DNA of 64,000 bases from Micromonospora profundi. GTDB lineage: Bacteria > Actinomycetota > Actinomycetes > Mycobacteriales > Micromonosporaceae. Location of the stretch: the NCBI RefSeq assembly GCF_011927785.1, contig NZ_JAATJK010000001.1, positions 2,480,001 through 2,544,000 of the forward strand, given 5' to 3'. Positions 23,621-31,662 of this stretch are shown here, piece after piece (the stretch's first letter is position 1; each line of letters starts with the position of its first letter). The position numbers and the translations under genes were made by a program. The notes beneath the pieces are model-generated. The model did not search any database and was not told the origin of the DNA. It was given only the letters and a program-made list of their open reading frames with translations.

Positions 23621-24600
23621 CGGTCCTCCCCGTCGGAGTAGTGCACCCAGAACCGTCCGGTGCTGAAGAAGATCGCGGTGATCACCGCGATGGCGAGCAG
23701 GAACACCCAGGCCATCGCCGAGGCGTAGCCCATTTCGAGGTCGGTGAAGCCGGTGATGTAGAGGTTCAGCGTGTACATCAGCGTGGAGTCGACAGGGCCG
23801 CCGGTGCCGTTGCTGAGCACGAACGCGGCAGTGAAGCCCTGGAAGCCGTTGATGGTCTCCAGCACCAGGTTGAAGAAGATCACCGGTGACAGCATCGGCA
23901 GGGTGATGTTGCGGAACTGGCTGAACCGGCCCGCCCCGTCGACGGACGCGGCCTCGTACAGTTCGGTGGGCACCTGCTTGAGCCCGGCCAGGAAGATCAC
24001 CATCGGCGCGCCGAACTGCCAGATGGCAAGCACCATGAGCGTCTGCAGGGCCCAGTCCGGGTCGTTGACCCACGGCTTGCCCTCGATGCCGAAGAGGCTC
24101 AGCAGCGAGTTGAACGCGCCGTCGCGGTTGAACATGTTGACCCAGACGATGGCCAGCGCGACGCTGCCGCCGAGCAACGACGGCAGGTAGAACAGGCCAC
24201 GGAACAGCCCCACCCCGCGCCAGGCGCGGTTGAGCAGCAGCGCCACACCGAGCGCGGCGGCCAGCTTCAACGGCACGGCGATCAGCGCGAACGTCAGTGT
24301 GACCCGCACCGAGTGCCAGTACGACGGGTCGGCGGTGAACATCCGCTCGTAGTTGGCAAGCCCCACCCACTGCGCCTCGGAGAACGGGGTGAGGATGTCG
24401 TAGTTGGTGAAGCTCAGGTAGAGCGACAGCAGCATGGGGACCGCCGTGATGCCCATCAGGCCGATGAGCCACGGCGACAGGAAGACGTACCCCGCCAGAC
24501 CTTCGCTGTGCCGGATACGCCCGGGCCCACGCTTCTCAGCGTGGGCCCGGTCGGTTCCGGGGCCGCGTCGGGTCGGGTCGGGCGCCGTGGTCAACGCCAC
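23617..24600 (-). CDS. CUT1 sugar ABC transporter permease (MalF-like)
   Basis: 327 residues, GTG behind GAGGAGAGGAG. Six helices (YVFLSPWLIGLMGITAVPML first) and the EAA loop ELYEAASVDGAGRFSQFRNI with TLPMLSP mark the MalF-type subunit. The first 35 residues are hydrophilic and cytosolic; their codons include a perfect 13-bp hairpin (24521-24550). Pairs with the MalG-like subunit and the lipoprotein in the same operon to import an oligosaccharide, plausibly a pectin or uronate-containing one given the divergent operon. Confidence 0.93.
   Translation of the reverse strand: MALTTAPDPTRRGPGTDRAHAEKRGPGRIRHSEGLAGYVFLSPWLIGLMGITAVPMLLSLYLSFTNYDILTPFSEAQWVGLANYERMFTADPSYWHSVRVTLTFALIAVPLKLAAALGVALLLNRAWRGVGLFRGLFYLPSLLGGSVALAIVWVNMFNRDGAFNSLLSLFGIEGKPWVNDPDWALQTLMVLAIWQFGAPMVIFLAGLKQVPTELYEAASVDGAGRFSQFRNITLPMLSPVIFFNLVLETINGFQGFTAAFVLSNGTGGPVDSTLMYTLNLYITGFTDLEMGYASAMAWVFLLAIAVITAIFFSTGRFWVHYSDGEDR
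24521..24550. other. Perfect hairpin inside 5' coding region of permease gene
   Basis: CCGGGCCCACGCT and its complement are separated by TCTC, giving a 13-bp GC-rich stem about 50 bases into the permease gene, just after the binding-protein gene. In the messenger it could protect the upstream message or reduce permease translation, giving more binding protein than permease. Confidence 0.7.
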
Positions 24601-24631
24601 GAACGGCTCCTCTCCTCGCCTTGTGGGGCGG

Positions 24632-25978
24632 TCAGGCGATGGCGGCCTTGCACGCCTCGACGAACTGGGCGGCGGCCTGGGCAGGGGTGGCCCGGCCGTA
24701 CTGGGCGTTCTCGGCAGCCTTGATCAGCTCGGACTTGACCTTGCTGTGGCCCTTGATCGGCACCTGCGGGGACTCGCCGAACTTCTCGGTCAGCTCCGCC
24801 TCGACGGCGATTGACTGCTTCATGGCCGGATCGGTGGTGTCGTCGCTGACCACCCGGCGCAGGTCCAGGTTGGACGGCAGGCCCCGGTCGGTGCCGAGCA
24901 GCTTGACGGCCTCGGTGTCGTTGTTCAGGAAGTTGATCACGTCGACCGCGACGTCCTTGTGCTTGCTGCCCTTGAACACCGACCAGTACATGGAGGCCCG
25001 TGCCCACTGGGCGCTCGGGTCACCCGGGTAGGCGATCACGCCCAGCTCGTCCTTCGTGTTCTTCTTCAGGTCGGGCATCTGGTTGGCCCAGACCCAGGAG
25101 GTCGCCGACTTTCCGGTGACCACCAGCTGCTTGCTGATGTCGCTGGAGTTGCCCTCGTGGATGACGTCAGCGGTCGGGGTGGCCTTGCGATCCCGGGCGC
25201 CCTTCCACAGCTCGAACCACTTGGCCACGTCCTCGGCGCCGAAGCCCAGTTCCTTGCCCTTGTAGAGGTCCTTGCCCTGCTGGCGCAGCCAGACCCAGAA
25301 CGCCTTGTAGTCGGCGCTAGGGTCCTGGGTGCCGGGCACGCCGGTCTTCTTCGCCACCTCCTCGGCCCAGGCGATGTGCTGCTCCCAGGTCATCCCTGTG
25401 GTGGGCTCGGGCAGGTTGTTCTTGATCAGCAGCGTCTTGTTGTAGACCAGACCCTGCGTGTTCTCCCCTGCGGCCAGGCCGGCGAGCTTGCCGTCGACAA
25501 CGCCGTACTGCCAGAGGCTCTTGGGGAACTTGGAGGTGTCCAGCTTGCCGGACTCCTGGTACGGGGTCAGGTCAAGCGTGGTGTTGCGGGCCGCGTACTC
25601 GGACAGGTAGTTGTCGTCGATCTGGAACAGGTCCGGCGGGTTGCCGCCGGCGGTGAGCGTGGCCAGCTTGTCGAAGTAGCCCTGGTTGGCCTGCCAGGTC
25701 TTCTCGAACGTCACGTTCGGGTTCTTCTTGGTGTAGAGGGCCAGGGCGTCCTCGGTCAGCTTGGCCCGCGCGTCGGCGCCCCACCAGAAGATGGAGAGCT
25801 TGATCGGGGCGTTCGGGTCGGCCGCGGATTCGTCGTCTCCGCAGGCGGCGGCACCGAACATCAGCGGTGCGGCGACCGTCACGGCCAGCAGGCCGCGCAG
25901 CAGCCGCCGCCTCGGTACGGCGGTACGGCGAGCGCGCCCGGCGGGCGCGCCAGTGGTGGGGGGCATTGCGGGGTGCAT
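24632..25978 (-). CDS. Sugar ABC transporter substrate-binding lipoprotein
   Basis: 448 residues, ATG behind GAGGAG. The signal has an RRR run, a hydrophobic stretch and a lipobox FGAAAC, so the mature protein is lipid-anchored outside the membrane. The body (KLSIFWWGADARAKLTEDAL, KLATLTAGGNPPDLFQIDDN, GLVYNKTLLIKNNLPEPTTG, KDVAVDVINFLNNDTEAVKL) is cluster-1 extracellular sugar-binding protein. It follows the LacI-type gene after 19 bp and precedes two permease genes. The ligand is likely a pectin-derived or related oligosaccharide because the divergent operon degrades uronates; this is inference. Confidence 0.92.
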   Translation of the reverse strand: MHPAMPPTTGAPAGRARRTAVPRRRLLRGLLAVTVAAPLMFGAAACGDDESAADPNAPIKLSIFWWGADARAKLTEDALALYTKKNPNVTFEKTWQANQGYFDKLATLTAGGNPPDLFQIDDNYLSEYAARNTTLDLTPYQESGKLDTSKFPKSLWQYGVVDGKLAGLAAGENTQGLVYNKTLLIKNNLPEPTTGMTWEQHIAWAEEVAKKTGVPGTQDPSADYKAFWVWLRQQGKDLYKGKELGFGAEDVAKWFELWKGARDRKATPTADVIHEGNSSDISKQLVVTGKSATSWVWANQMPDLKKNTKDELGVIAYPGDPSAQWARASMYWSVFKGSKHKDVAVDVINFLNNDTEAVKLLGTDRGLPSNLDLRRVVSDDTTDPAMKQSIAVEAELTEKFGESPQVPIKGHSKVKSELIKAAENAQYGRATPAQAAAQFVEACKAAIA

Positions 25979-25997
25979 GTGCGCTCACTCCTCGGCA

Positions 25998-27128
25998 TTA
26001 GGAGGCGACGGCGTCACCGGTGGTCGCAGTCGGGATGCCCGTGCCCGCAGGGCGCTGCGGGTCCGGGCCACGTGGTGCGGCCAGGGGACGTGCCGGTCGG
26101 GCGTGTGGGCCCGGGCCGGTCGAGTCGCGGATGACCAGGTCGGTCTGGAGCATTACCTGTGCGGTGGTGCGACGGACGCCGAGCGCCGTGCCGGCACCGG
26201 ATCCCCGCGCACCGCGCGGTGACTCGATGTCCTGTTGCAGCAGCATGTCGACGGCCGTCCGGCCGGCGGCCCCGGTGGGTGTGGCCACCGTCGTCAGTTT
26301 GGGGCGGGTGAGCCGGCTCAGGGTGATGTCGTCGACCCCGACGACGCTCACCTCCTGCGGTACCCGGACCCCGAGTGCGTCCAGCCCTTCGATGAGGCCG
26401 ATCGCCATCAGGTCGTTGTAGGCGAGCACCGCCGACACGCCGCTGCGGCGTACCTGCTCGGCGACGGCGGAACCGCCGATCTCGGTGGGAGCGTTGGGGC
26501 CGAGCACCGTCAGCTCCGCGCCGACGGCCCGGGCTGCCGTTGTTGCCGCCCGCCGCATCTCGCGGTTGGTCCACGAGCTGCGCGGCCCGCCGAGCAGCGC
26601 GATGCTGCGGTGGCCCAGGCCGACCAGGTGCTCGATCGCGGCGCGGGCGCCCTGCCCGACGTCCATGAGCACGCAGGGCAGGCCTGTCACCTGACGGTTC
26701 ACCACTACCAGCGGCACCTCGCGGCTGAGCTGTTCGATGAGGCTGTTGCTCATCCGCGGGCTGCACAGCAGCACCCCGTCCACCTGCTTGGCGAGGGCGT
26801 GGACCAACTCCTCCTCGGCCGCCGGGTCCTCATTGGTGTCGGCCACGAACACGTGGTAGTCGCGGTGGCGGGCCTGGCTCTCCGCCGCCTTGATCAGCGG
26901 CGGGAAGAACGGGTTCGCGATGTCGGCGATGATCAGGCCGATGTTGTGCGTCCGCCCGGTGATCAGGGCTCTGGCGGCCCGGTTGGGCCGGTAACCCAGA
27001 TCCTCCGCGCAGGCCAGCACCCGGACCCGGGTCTCGGGGTTGACCAGGTGCGGTGCCGAGAAGGTGCGGGACACGGTGGAGATGTGCACGCCGGAGGCAC
27101 GGGCGACGTCCCGGATGGTGACTGGCAC
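25998..27128 (-). CDS. LacI-family regulator of sugar uptake/uronate locus
   Basis: 376 residues. The HTH VTIRDVARASGVHISTVSRT and hinge YRPNRAARALITGRTHNIGL are followed by the effector domain (HRSIALLGGPRSSWTNREMR, AVLAYNDLMAIGLIEGLDAL, VGVDDITLSRLTRPKLTTVA). A longer frame begins at 27203, but GTG at 27128 is preferred: it has GAAGGGG upstream, gives normal spacing before the HTH, and leaves the palindrome at 27180 non-coding. There is a long Arg/Pro-rich C-terminal tail of about 45 residues. First gene of the leftward transporter operon and divergent from the catabolic operon, so it probably represses both. Confidence 0.9.
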   Translation of the reverse strand: MPVTIRDVARASGVHISTVSRTFSAPHLVNPETRVRVLACAEDLGYRPNRAARALITGRTHNIGLIIADIANPFFPPLIKAAESQARHRDYHVFVADTNEDPAAEEELVHALAKQVDGVLLCSPRMSNSLIEQLSREVPLVVVNRQVTGLPCVLMDVGQGARAAIEHLVGLGHRSIALLGGPRSSWTNREMRRAATTAARAVGAELTVLGPNAPTEIGGSAVAEQVRRSGVSAVLAYNDLMAIGLIEGLDALGVRVPQEVSVVGVDDITLSRLTRPKLTTVATPTGAAGRTAVDMLLQQDIESPRGARGSGAGTALGVRRTTAQVMLQTDLVIRDSTGPGPHARPARPLAAPRGPDPQRPAGTGIPTATTGDAVAS

Positions 27129-27179
27129 GGCGGCCCCTTCGTCCGATGTGGCGGCGGTCACGCAGGTGCCGCCCATTAA

Positions 27180-27193
27180 TGCAAACGGTTGCT
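27180..27193. promoter_or_regulatory. Candidate LacI-family operator, repressor-proximal
   Basis: TGCAAACGGTTGCT fits the LacI/GalR consensus TGNNANCGNTNNCA except for the last base. It lies about 50 bp upstream of the LacI-type start and shares the TGCAAA half-site with the second palindrome at 27330. Confidence 0.65.
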
Positions 27194-27329
27194 CCAGTGT
27201 CAACGGTCAATGATTGCGGTTCTGTTGCGCCAACGTCCCTCGGGGTGACATTCAAGCCCGCAAACACTGACATTTACCGCCGATTGTGCCGCCGTCGTTG
27301 ACGACATCGGATCGACCGTGGTTACTTCA

Positions 27330-27345
27330 CTGCAAACCTTTGCAG
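27330..27345. promoter_or_regulatory. Candidate LacI-family operator, catabolic-operon side
   Basis: CTGCAAACCTTTGCAG is a perfect palindrome of 7-bp arms around CC, placed 22 bp before the first catabolic gene and just upstream of its GGGAGG ribosome site. It would block that promoter or the start of transcription. Confidence 0.7.
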
Positions 27346-27367
27346 GATCACCCCGGGAGGCGACCGA

Positions 27368-28696
27368 ATGTCACCGAGATCCGACGGACGGGTCCGGTAC
27401 GCCGTCGTGGGCACCGGCGCGCGGGCCGAGATGTTCGTCCGCGCCCTGGTGCTCGACCACGCCGACACGACCGACCTCGTCGCCTTCGCCGACGTCAACC
27501 AGGCCCGGATGGACGCGCACAACCGGTGGCTTACCGAGCTGGGCCACCGTCCGGTGCCGACGTACCCGGCCGCCGATTTCGCCGCAATGCTGGACAAGGA
27601 GCGCGTCGACGTCGTACTCGTCACCAGTGTGGACGTCACCCACGACGAGTACGTGGTGGCAGCCCTGCGCGCCGGCCGGGACGTCGTCACCGAGAAGCCG
27701 ATGACAGTGGACGCACCACGCTGCCGGCGGATCCTGGACGCGGTGGCCGAGACCGGCGGCCAGGTCAACGTCGCCTTCAACTACCGCTACAACCCGCTGC
27801 ACGAGCAGGTACGCCGTCTGCTCGCCGAGGGTGCGGTCGGCGAGATCGGCTCGGTGCACTTCGAATGGCTGCTCGACGTACGGCACGGCGCCGACTACTT
27901 CCGCCGCTGGCACCGCGACAAGGCCACCTCGGGCGGGCTGATGGTGCACAAGGCCAGCCACCACTTCGACCTTGTCAACTGGTGGTTGGACGCCACTCCC
28001 GTCGAGGTGTACGCCGCCGGCCGGCTCTTCTTCTACGGCGAGGACGGCCGCCGGCACGGCTACGCCCGCGACTACGACAGGGCGTACGGCTCCCCCGCCG
28101 CCGCCGACGACCCGTTCGCGCTGCGGCTGGACGCGCACCCCCGGCTGCGGGAGCTGTACCTCGACGCCGAGGCCGAGGACGGCTACCAACGCGACCGCAA
28201 CGTCTTCGCCCCCGGTGTGACGATCGAGGACGACATGGCAGTGCTGGCCCGCTACTCCACCGGCGCCACGATGACCTACCACCTCACCGCGTACGCGCCC
28301 TGGGAGGGCTACCGGGTGATGGTCAACGGCAGTCGGGGCCGGCTGGAGTTGGAGGTCACCGAGAACGACTTCGTCGACCGGGGCACCGCCGGCGCGGTGA
28401 AGGGCGCCGCCCTGCACGGCGTCGAGGCGGCACCCGAGGGCGGCGGCGCGACGCTCACAGTGCGCCCGTTCTGGGAACCGCCCCGGCAGATCCCCGTGGA
28501 GGGTCGCAGCCGGCACGGCCACGGCGGCGCGGACGTCCGAATGACAGGGGTCCTCCTCGGCGGCCAACCCGACCCTCTGCATCGCGCCGCGACCGCCGAG
28601 GACGGCGCGCTGGCCCTGCTCACCGGCCTGGCCGCCAACCGCTCCTTCGAAACCGGCCAGCCGGTCCGGGTGGCCGACCTGCTCACCCCCCGCTGA
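27368..28696 (+). CDS. Gfo/Idh/MocA family oxidoreductase
   Basis: 442 residues, ATG behind GGGAGG. The NAD(P) fold opens with RYAVVGTGARAEMFVRALVL and continues to the hallmark EKP (VVTEKPMTVDAP). The catalytic-domain motif GGLMVHKASHHFDLVNWWL contains the Lys/His pair expected in the active site. It is long for the family; extra sequence around residues 220-285 and a His-rich patch before the C-terminus are like actinobacterial members acting on uronates or plant sugars. First gene of the rightward catabolic operon, behind a LacI-type operator. Substrate not determined. Confidence 0.88.
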   Translation: MSPRSDGRVRYAVVGTGARAEMFVRALVLDHADTTDLVAFADVNQARMDAHNRWLTELGHRPVPTYPAADFAAMLDKERVDVVLVTSVDVTHDEYVVAALRAGRDVVTEKPMTVDAPRCRRILDAVAETGGQVNVAFNYRYNPLHEQVRRLLAEGAVGEIGSVHFEWLLDVRHGADYFRRWHRDKATSGGLMVHKASHHFDLVNWWLDATPVEVYAAGRLFFYGEDGRRHGYARDYDRAYGSPAAADDPFALRLDAHPRLRELYLDAEAEDGYQRDRNVFAPGVTIEDDMAVLARYSTGATMTYHLTAYAPWEGYRVMVNGSRGRLELEVTENDFVDRGTAGAVKGAALHGVEAAPEGGGATLTVRPFWEPPRQIPVEGRSRHGHGGADVRMTGVLLGGQPDPLHRAATAEDGALALLTGLAANRSFETGQPVRVADLLTPR

Positions 28697-28750
28697 CCGG
28701 TGGCCGACCCGCTCGCCCTCCACTGACCCACCGACGAGGAGTCCGTCCCC

Positions 28751-30184
28751 GTGCCGATAGCCGACCAGACCGACCTGCTCCTGCCCGCGGACCCGGGCCA
28801 GCGCGCCCTTGCCCGGGAGCTGTACGCCCTCGCCGCGCAGCAGCCCATCATCTCGCCGCACGGGCACGTCGACCCTGCACTGCTCGCACAGGACCAGCCG
28901 TTTCCCGATCCGGCGCGGCTGCTCATCGTGCCCGACCACTACCTGACCCGGATGCTGCTCAGCCAGGGCGTACCCCCGGCGCAGTTGGGTGTGCCCACCC
29001 GCGACGGCAGCCCGGCGGAGACCGACGGTCGGGTGATCTGGCGGCGCTTCGCCGCGCACTGGCACCTGTTCCGGGGCACCCCCTCGCGGCTCTGGTTGGA
29101 GCGGACGTTCCGGACGGTGTTCGGGGTGGACACCCCGTTGCGCCCGTCGACAGCCGACGACGTCTACGACGAGCTGGCGGCGCGGCTGGCCGAGCCGGAC
29201 TTCCGGCCCCGGGCGCTGTTCGAGCGGTTCAACATCGAGGTGCTCGCCACCACCGAGTCGCCGCTGGACGACCTTGGGCAGCACGCCAAGCTCGCCGCCG
29301 ACGGGTGGGGCGGGCCGGGCGGCCGGGTGGTCACGACCTTCCGCCCGGACGACGTGGTGGACATGGAGTTCGAGGGCTGGTCGACGAACGTGCAGCGCCT
29401 CGGCGCGCTGGCCGGGGAGGACACCGGCACGTACGCCGGTTATCTGGCGGCGCTGCGGAGCCGGCGGGCCGCGTTCATCGCCGCGGGGGCGACCTCGTCC
29501 GACCACGGGCACCCCACCGCGCGGACGCTCGACCTGGCACCCGAGGAAGCCGCCCGGCTGTACGACAGGGGCCTGCGCGGAGAGGCCGACGCGGCCGACG
29601 CGGAGGCTTTCCGGGCGCACATGCTCGTGGAGTTCGCTCGGATGTCGCTCGACGACGGCCTCGTCATGCAACTGCACCCCGGCGCGGTCCGCAACCACAA
29701 CCGGTGGCTGTACGCCCGGCACGGCCGCGACGTCGGCGGCGACATCCCGCAGGTCACCGAGTACGTGCACGCGCTCGCCCCGCTGTTGGAGCGCTACGGC
29801 AACGACAGCCGGCTGCGGGTGGTGCTCTACACCCTCGACGAGGACACCTTCACCCGTGAGCTGGCGCCTCTGGCCGGCGGCTACGCGGCAGTGCTCCTCG
29901 GCGCGCCCTGGTGGTTCCTGGACTCCCCCGAGGTGCTGCGCCGGTTTCGGGAGACGGTCACCGAGACCGCCGGTTTCTACAACACGGCCGGGTTCGTCGA
30001 CGACACCCGGGCGTTCTGCTCCATCCCGGTCCGCCACGACGTGGCGCGCCGGGTCGACGCCGGCTTCCTGGCCCGGCTCGTCGCCGAGCACCGGCTGCCC
30101 ATGGACGAGGCAGCCGAGACCATCGTCGACCTGGCGTACCGGCTGCCGAGGCAGGTCTTCAACTTCGGGCGGGGCGACCGGTGA
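28751..30184 (+). CDS. uxaC: Glucuronate (uronate) isomerase
   Basis: 477 residues, GTG behind GAGGAG. UxaC converts D-glucuronate to D-fructuronate and D-galacturonate to D-tagaturonate in the cytoplasm. Recognisable blocks: QQPIISPHGHVDPALLAQDQ near the N-terminus (metal-binding HGH), VPDHYLTRMLL, the ESPLDDL turn, VVTTFRPDDVVDMEF, VMQLHPGAVRNHN, GAPWWFLDSPEVLRRFRE and the end LPRQVFNFGRGD. Full length for the family. Its stop codon is the first codon of a 59-bp unit repeated three times before the next gene. Confidence 0.95.
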   Translation: MPIADQTDLLLPADPGQRALARELYALAAQQPIISPHGHVDPALLAQDQPFPDPARLLIVPDHYLTRMLLSQGVPPAQLGVPTRDGSPAETDGRVIWRRFAAHWHLFRGTPSRLWLERTFRTVFGVDTPLRPSTADDVYDELAARLAEPDFRPRALFERFNIEVLATTESPLDDLGQHAKLAADGWGGPGGRVVTTFRPDDVVDMEFEGWSTNVQRLGALAGEDTGTYAGYLAALRSRRAAFIAAGATSSDHGHPTARTLDLAPEEAARLYDRGLRGEADAADAEAFRAHMLVEFARMSLDDGLVMQLHPGAVRNHNRWLYARHGRDVGGDIPQVTEYVHALAPLLERYGNDSRLRVVLYTLDEDTFTRELAPLAGGYAAVLLGAPWWFLDSPEVLRRFRETVTETAGFYNTAGFVDDTRAFCSIPVRHDVARRVDAGFLARLVAEHRLPMDEAAETIVDLAYRLPRQVFNFGRGDR

Positions 30185-30357
30185 GCGCGAGGAGCGCAGC
30201 GCAGCGGAGCCCCGCAGTCGCAAACGAAAGGCAGGCCCGGTGAGCGCGAGGAGCGCAGCGCAGCGGAGCCCCGCAGTCGCAAACGAAAGGCAGGCCCGGT
30301 GAGCGCGAGGAGCGCAGCGCAGCGGAGCCCCGCAGTCGCAAACGAAAGGCAGGTCCA
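30181..30357 (+). repeat. Three tandem 59-bp repeats between uxaC and fuconate dehydratase genes
   Basis: Units begin at 30181, 30240 and 30299, each starting GTGAGCGCGAGGAGCGCAGC. The first two are identical and the third differs by two bases near its end. Each unit ends with a purine-rich AAAGGCAGG just before the next GTGAG; in the last case this GTG is the start codon of the next gene. Similar sequences are, as I recall, spread through Micromonospora intergenic regions (recollection, not checked). Confidence 0.95.
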
Positions 30358-31662
30358 GTGAGTGTCACTATCACCTCCGTTGAGGTGCACGACGTGCGGT
30401 TCCCGACCGCGGCGCGGGGCGACGGCTCCGACGCGATCAACCGGGGTGACTACTCGGCGACGTACGTGGAGCTGGGCACCGACGCCGGGCCGACCGGCGC
30501 GGGGTTCACCTTCACCAACGGCCGGGGCAACGAGATCACCTGCGCGGCGGTACGCGCGCTCGCCCATCACGTACAAGGGCGCACGGTCGAGGAGATCGCC
30601 GCCGAACCTGTGGCGTTCTGGCGCTCACTCAGCGCCGACGTGCAGTTGCGCTGGCTCGGGCCGGAGAAGGGCGTCATCCACATGGCGACCGGCGCGCTCG
30701 TCAACGCCGTCTGGGATCTGCGGGCGACCCTCGCCGGCAAGCCGATGTGGCGGTTCCTCGCCGACCTGCCGACCGACGAGCTTGTCGCAAGCATCGACTT
30801 CAAGCACATCACCGACGCGCTCACCCCCGACGACGCTGCCGCCATCCTCGACAAGGGATTGATCGGATCCGATGGCCGGCTCGCGGAACTCAAGCAGATT
30901 GGTTTCCCCTCGTACACCACCTCCGTCGGGTGGCTCGGCTACCCCGACGACAAGGTGCGGGCGCTGACCCGGCAGGCGTACGACGAGGGTTGGCGGGCCA
31001 TGAAGATGAAGGTCGGCGGCCCGCTCGCCGACGACCTGCGCCGGGCCCGGATCATCAGGTCCGAGATCGGCCCGGACGCGCTGCTGATGATGGACGCCAA
31101 CCAGGTCTGGGACGTCGACGAGGCCATCGCCGCGATGACAGTGCTGGCCGAGGTCGACCCGTACTGGATCGAGGAGCCCACCCACGCCGACGACATCCTC
31201 GGGCACGCGCGGATCGCCCGCGCGGTGACCGAGCTGACCGGCGGCCGGTGCCGGGTGGCCACCGGCGAGGTGGCCGCCAACCGGGTGATCTTCAAGCAGC
31301 TGCTCCAGGCCGACGCGATAGGTGTGATGCAGATCGACGCGTGCCGGGTCGGTGGTGTCAACGAGGTCCTGGCCGAGCTGCTGCTGGCCGCGAAGTTCGG
31401 GGTGCCGGTCTGCCCGCACGCCGGCGGCGTCGGTCTCTGCGAGTACGTCCAGCACCTGGCGATCTTCGACTACCTGCGGGTCGGTACCGCGCTGGACGGG
31501 CGCATGGTCGAGTACGTCGACCACCTGCACGAGCACTTCGTCGACCCGGTCCGCACCCGCGACGGCCGCTACCTGCTGCCCGAGCGGCCCGGCTACAGCG
31601 CCACGATGAAGCAGGAGTCGATCGCCGAGTTCCGTTTCCCGGACGGCCCGGCATGGCGGTGA
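30358..31662 (+). CDS. L-fuconate dehydratase-like enolase-superfamily enzyme
   Basis: 434 residues, GTG start supplied by the last repeat unit. The protein follows the known Xanthomonas-type L-fuconate dehydratase closely in recall: DGSDAINRGDYSATYVEL, FTFTNGRGNEITCAAV, RWLGPEKGVIHMATGALVNA, PSYTTSVGWLGYPDDKV. Enolase-superfamily catalytic positions are visible: KMKVGG (KxK), MMDANQVWD, IEEPT, TGEVAANRVIFKQ and CPHAGGVGLCE. These bind Mg2+ and remove the proton alpha to the carboxylate. It would dehydrate L-fuconate (or a related acid such as a galactonate) to a 2-keto-3-deoxy acid. Substrate needs testing because the neighbouring genes are for uronates. Confidence 0.88.
   Translation: MSVTITSVEVHDVRFPTAARGDGSDAINRGDYSATYVELGTDAGPTGAGFTFTNGRGNEITCAAVRALAHHVQGRTVEEIAAEPVAFWRSLSADVQLRWLGPEKGVIHMATGALVNAVWDLRATLAGKPMWRFLADLPTDELVASIDFKHITDALTPDDAAAILDKGLIGSDGRLAELKQIGFPSYTTSVGWLGYPDDKVRALTRQAYDEGWRAMKMKVGGPLADDLRRARIIRSEIGPDALLMMDANQVWDVDEAIAAMTVLAEVDPYWIEEPTHADDILGHARIARAVTELTGGRCRVATGEVAANRVIFKQLLQADAIGVMQIDACRVGGVNEVLAELLLAAKFGVPVCPHAGGVGLCEYVQHLAIFDYLRVGTALDGRMVEYVDHLHEHFVDPVRTRDGRYLLPERPGYSATMKQESIAEFRFPDGPAWR

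Noticed and set aside
27286..29859. 857-residue plus-strand frame overlapping Gfo/Idh and uxaC
   Set aside because: Arg/Pro-rich shadow in another frame; the overlapped genes are full-length family members.
27371..30223. 950-residue open frame on the minus strand
   Set aside because: It runs antisense through a clear Gfo/Idh gene and uxaC, with Arg/Gly/Pro-rich, family-less sequence. It is a GC-bias shadow.
30181..30357. Possible CRISPR or IS remnant
   Set aside because: 59-bp units are contiguous without spacers, and there is no transposase or terminal inverted repeat.
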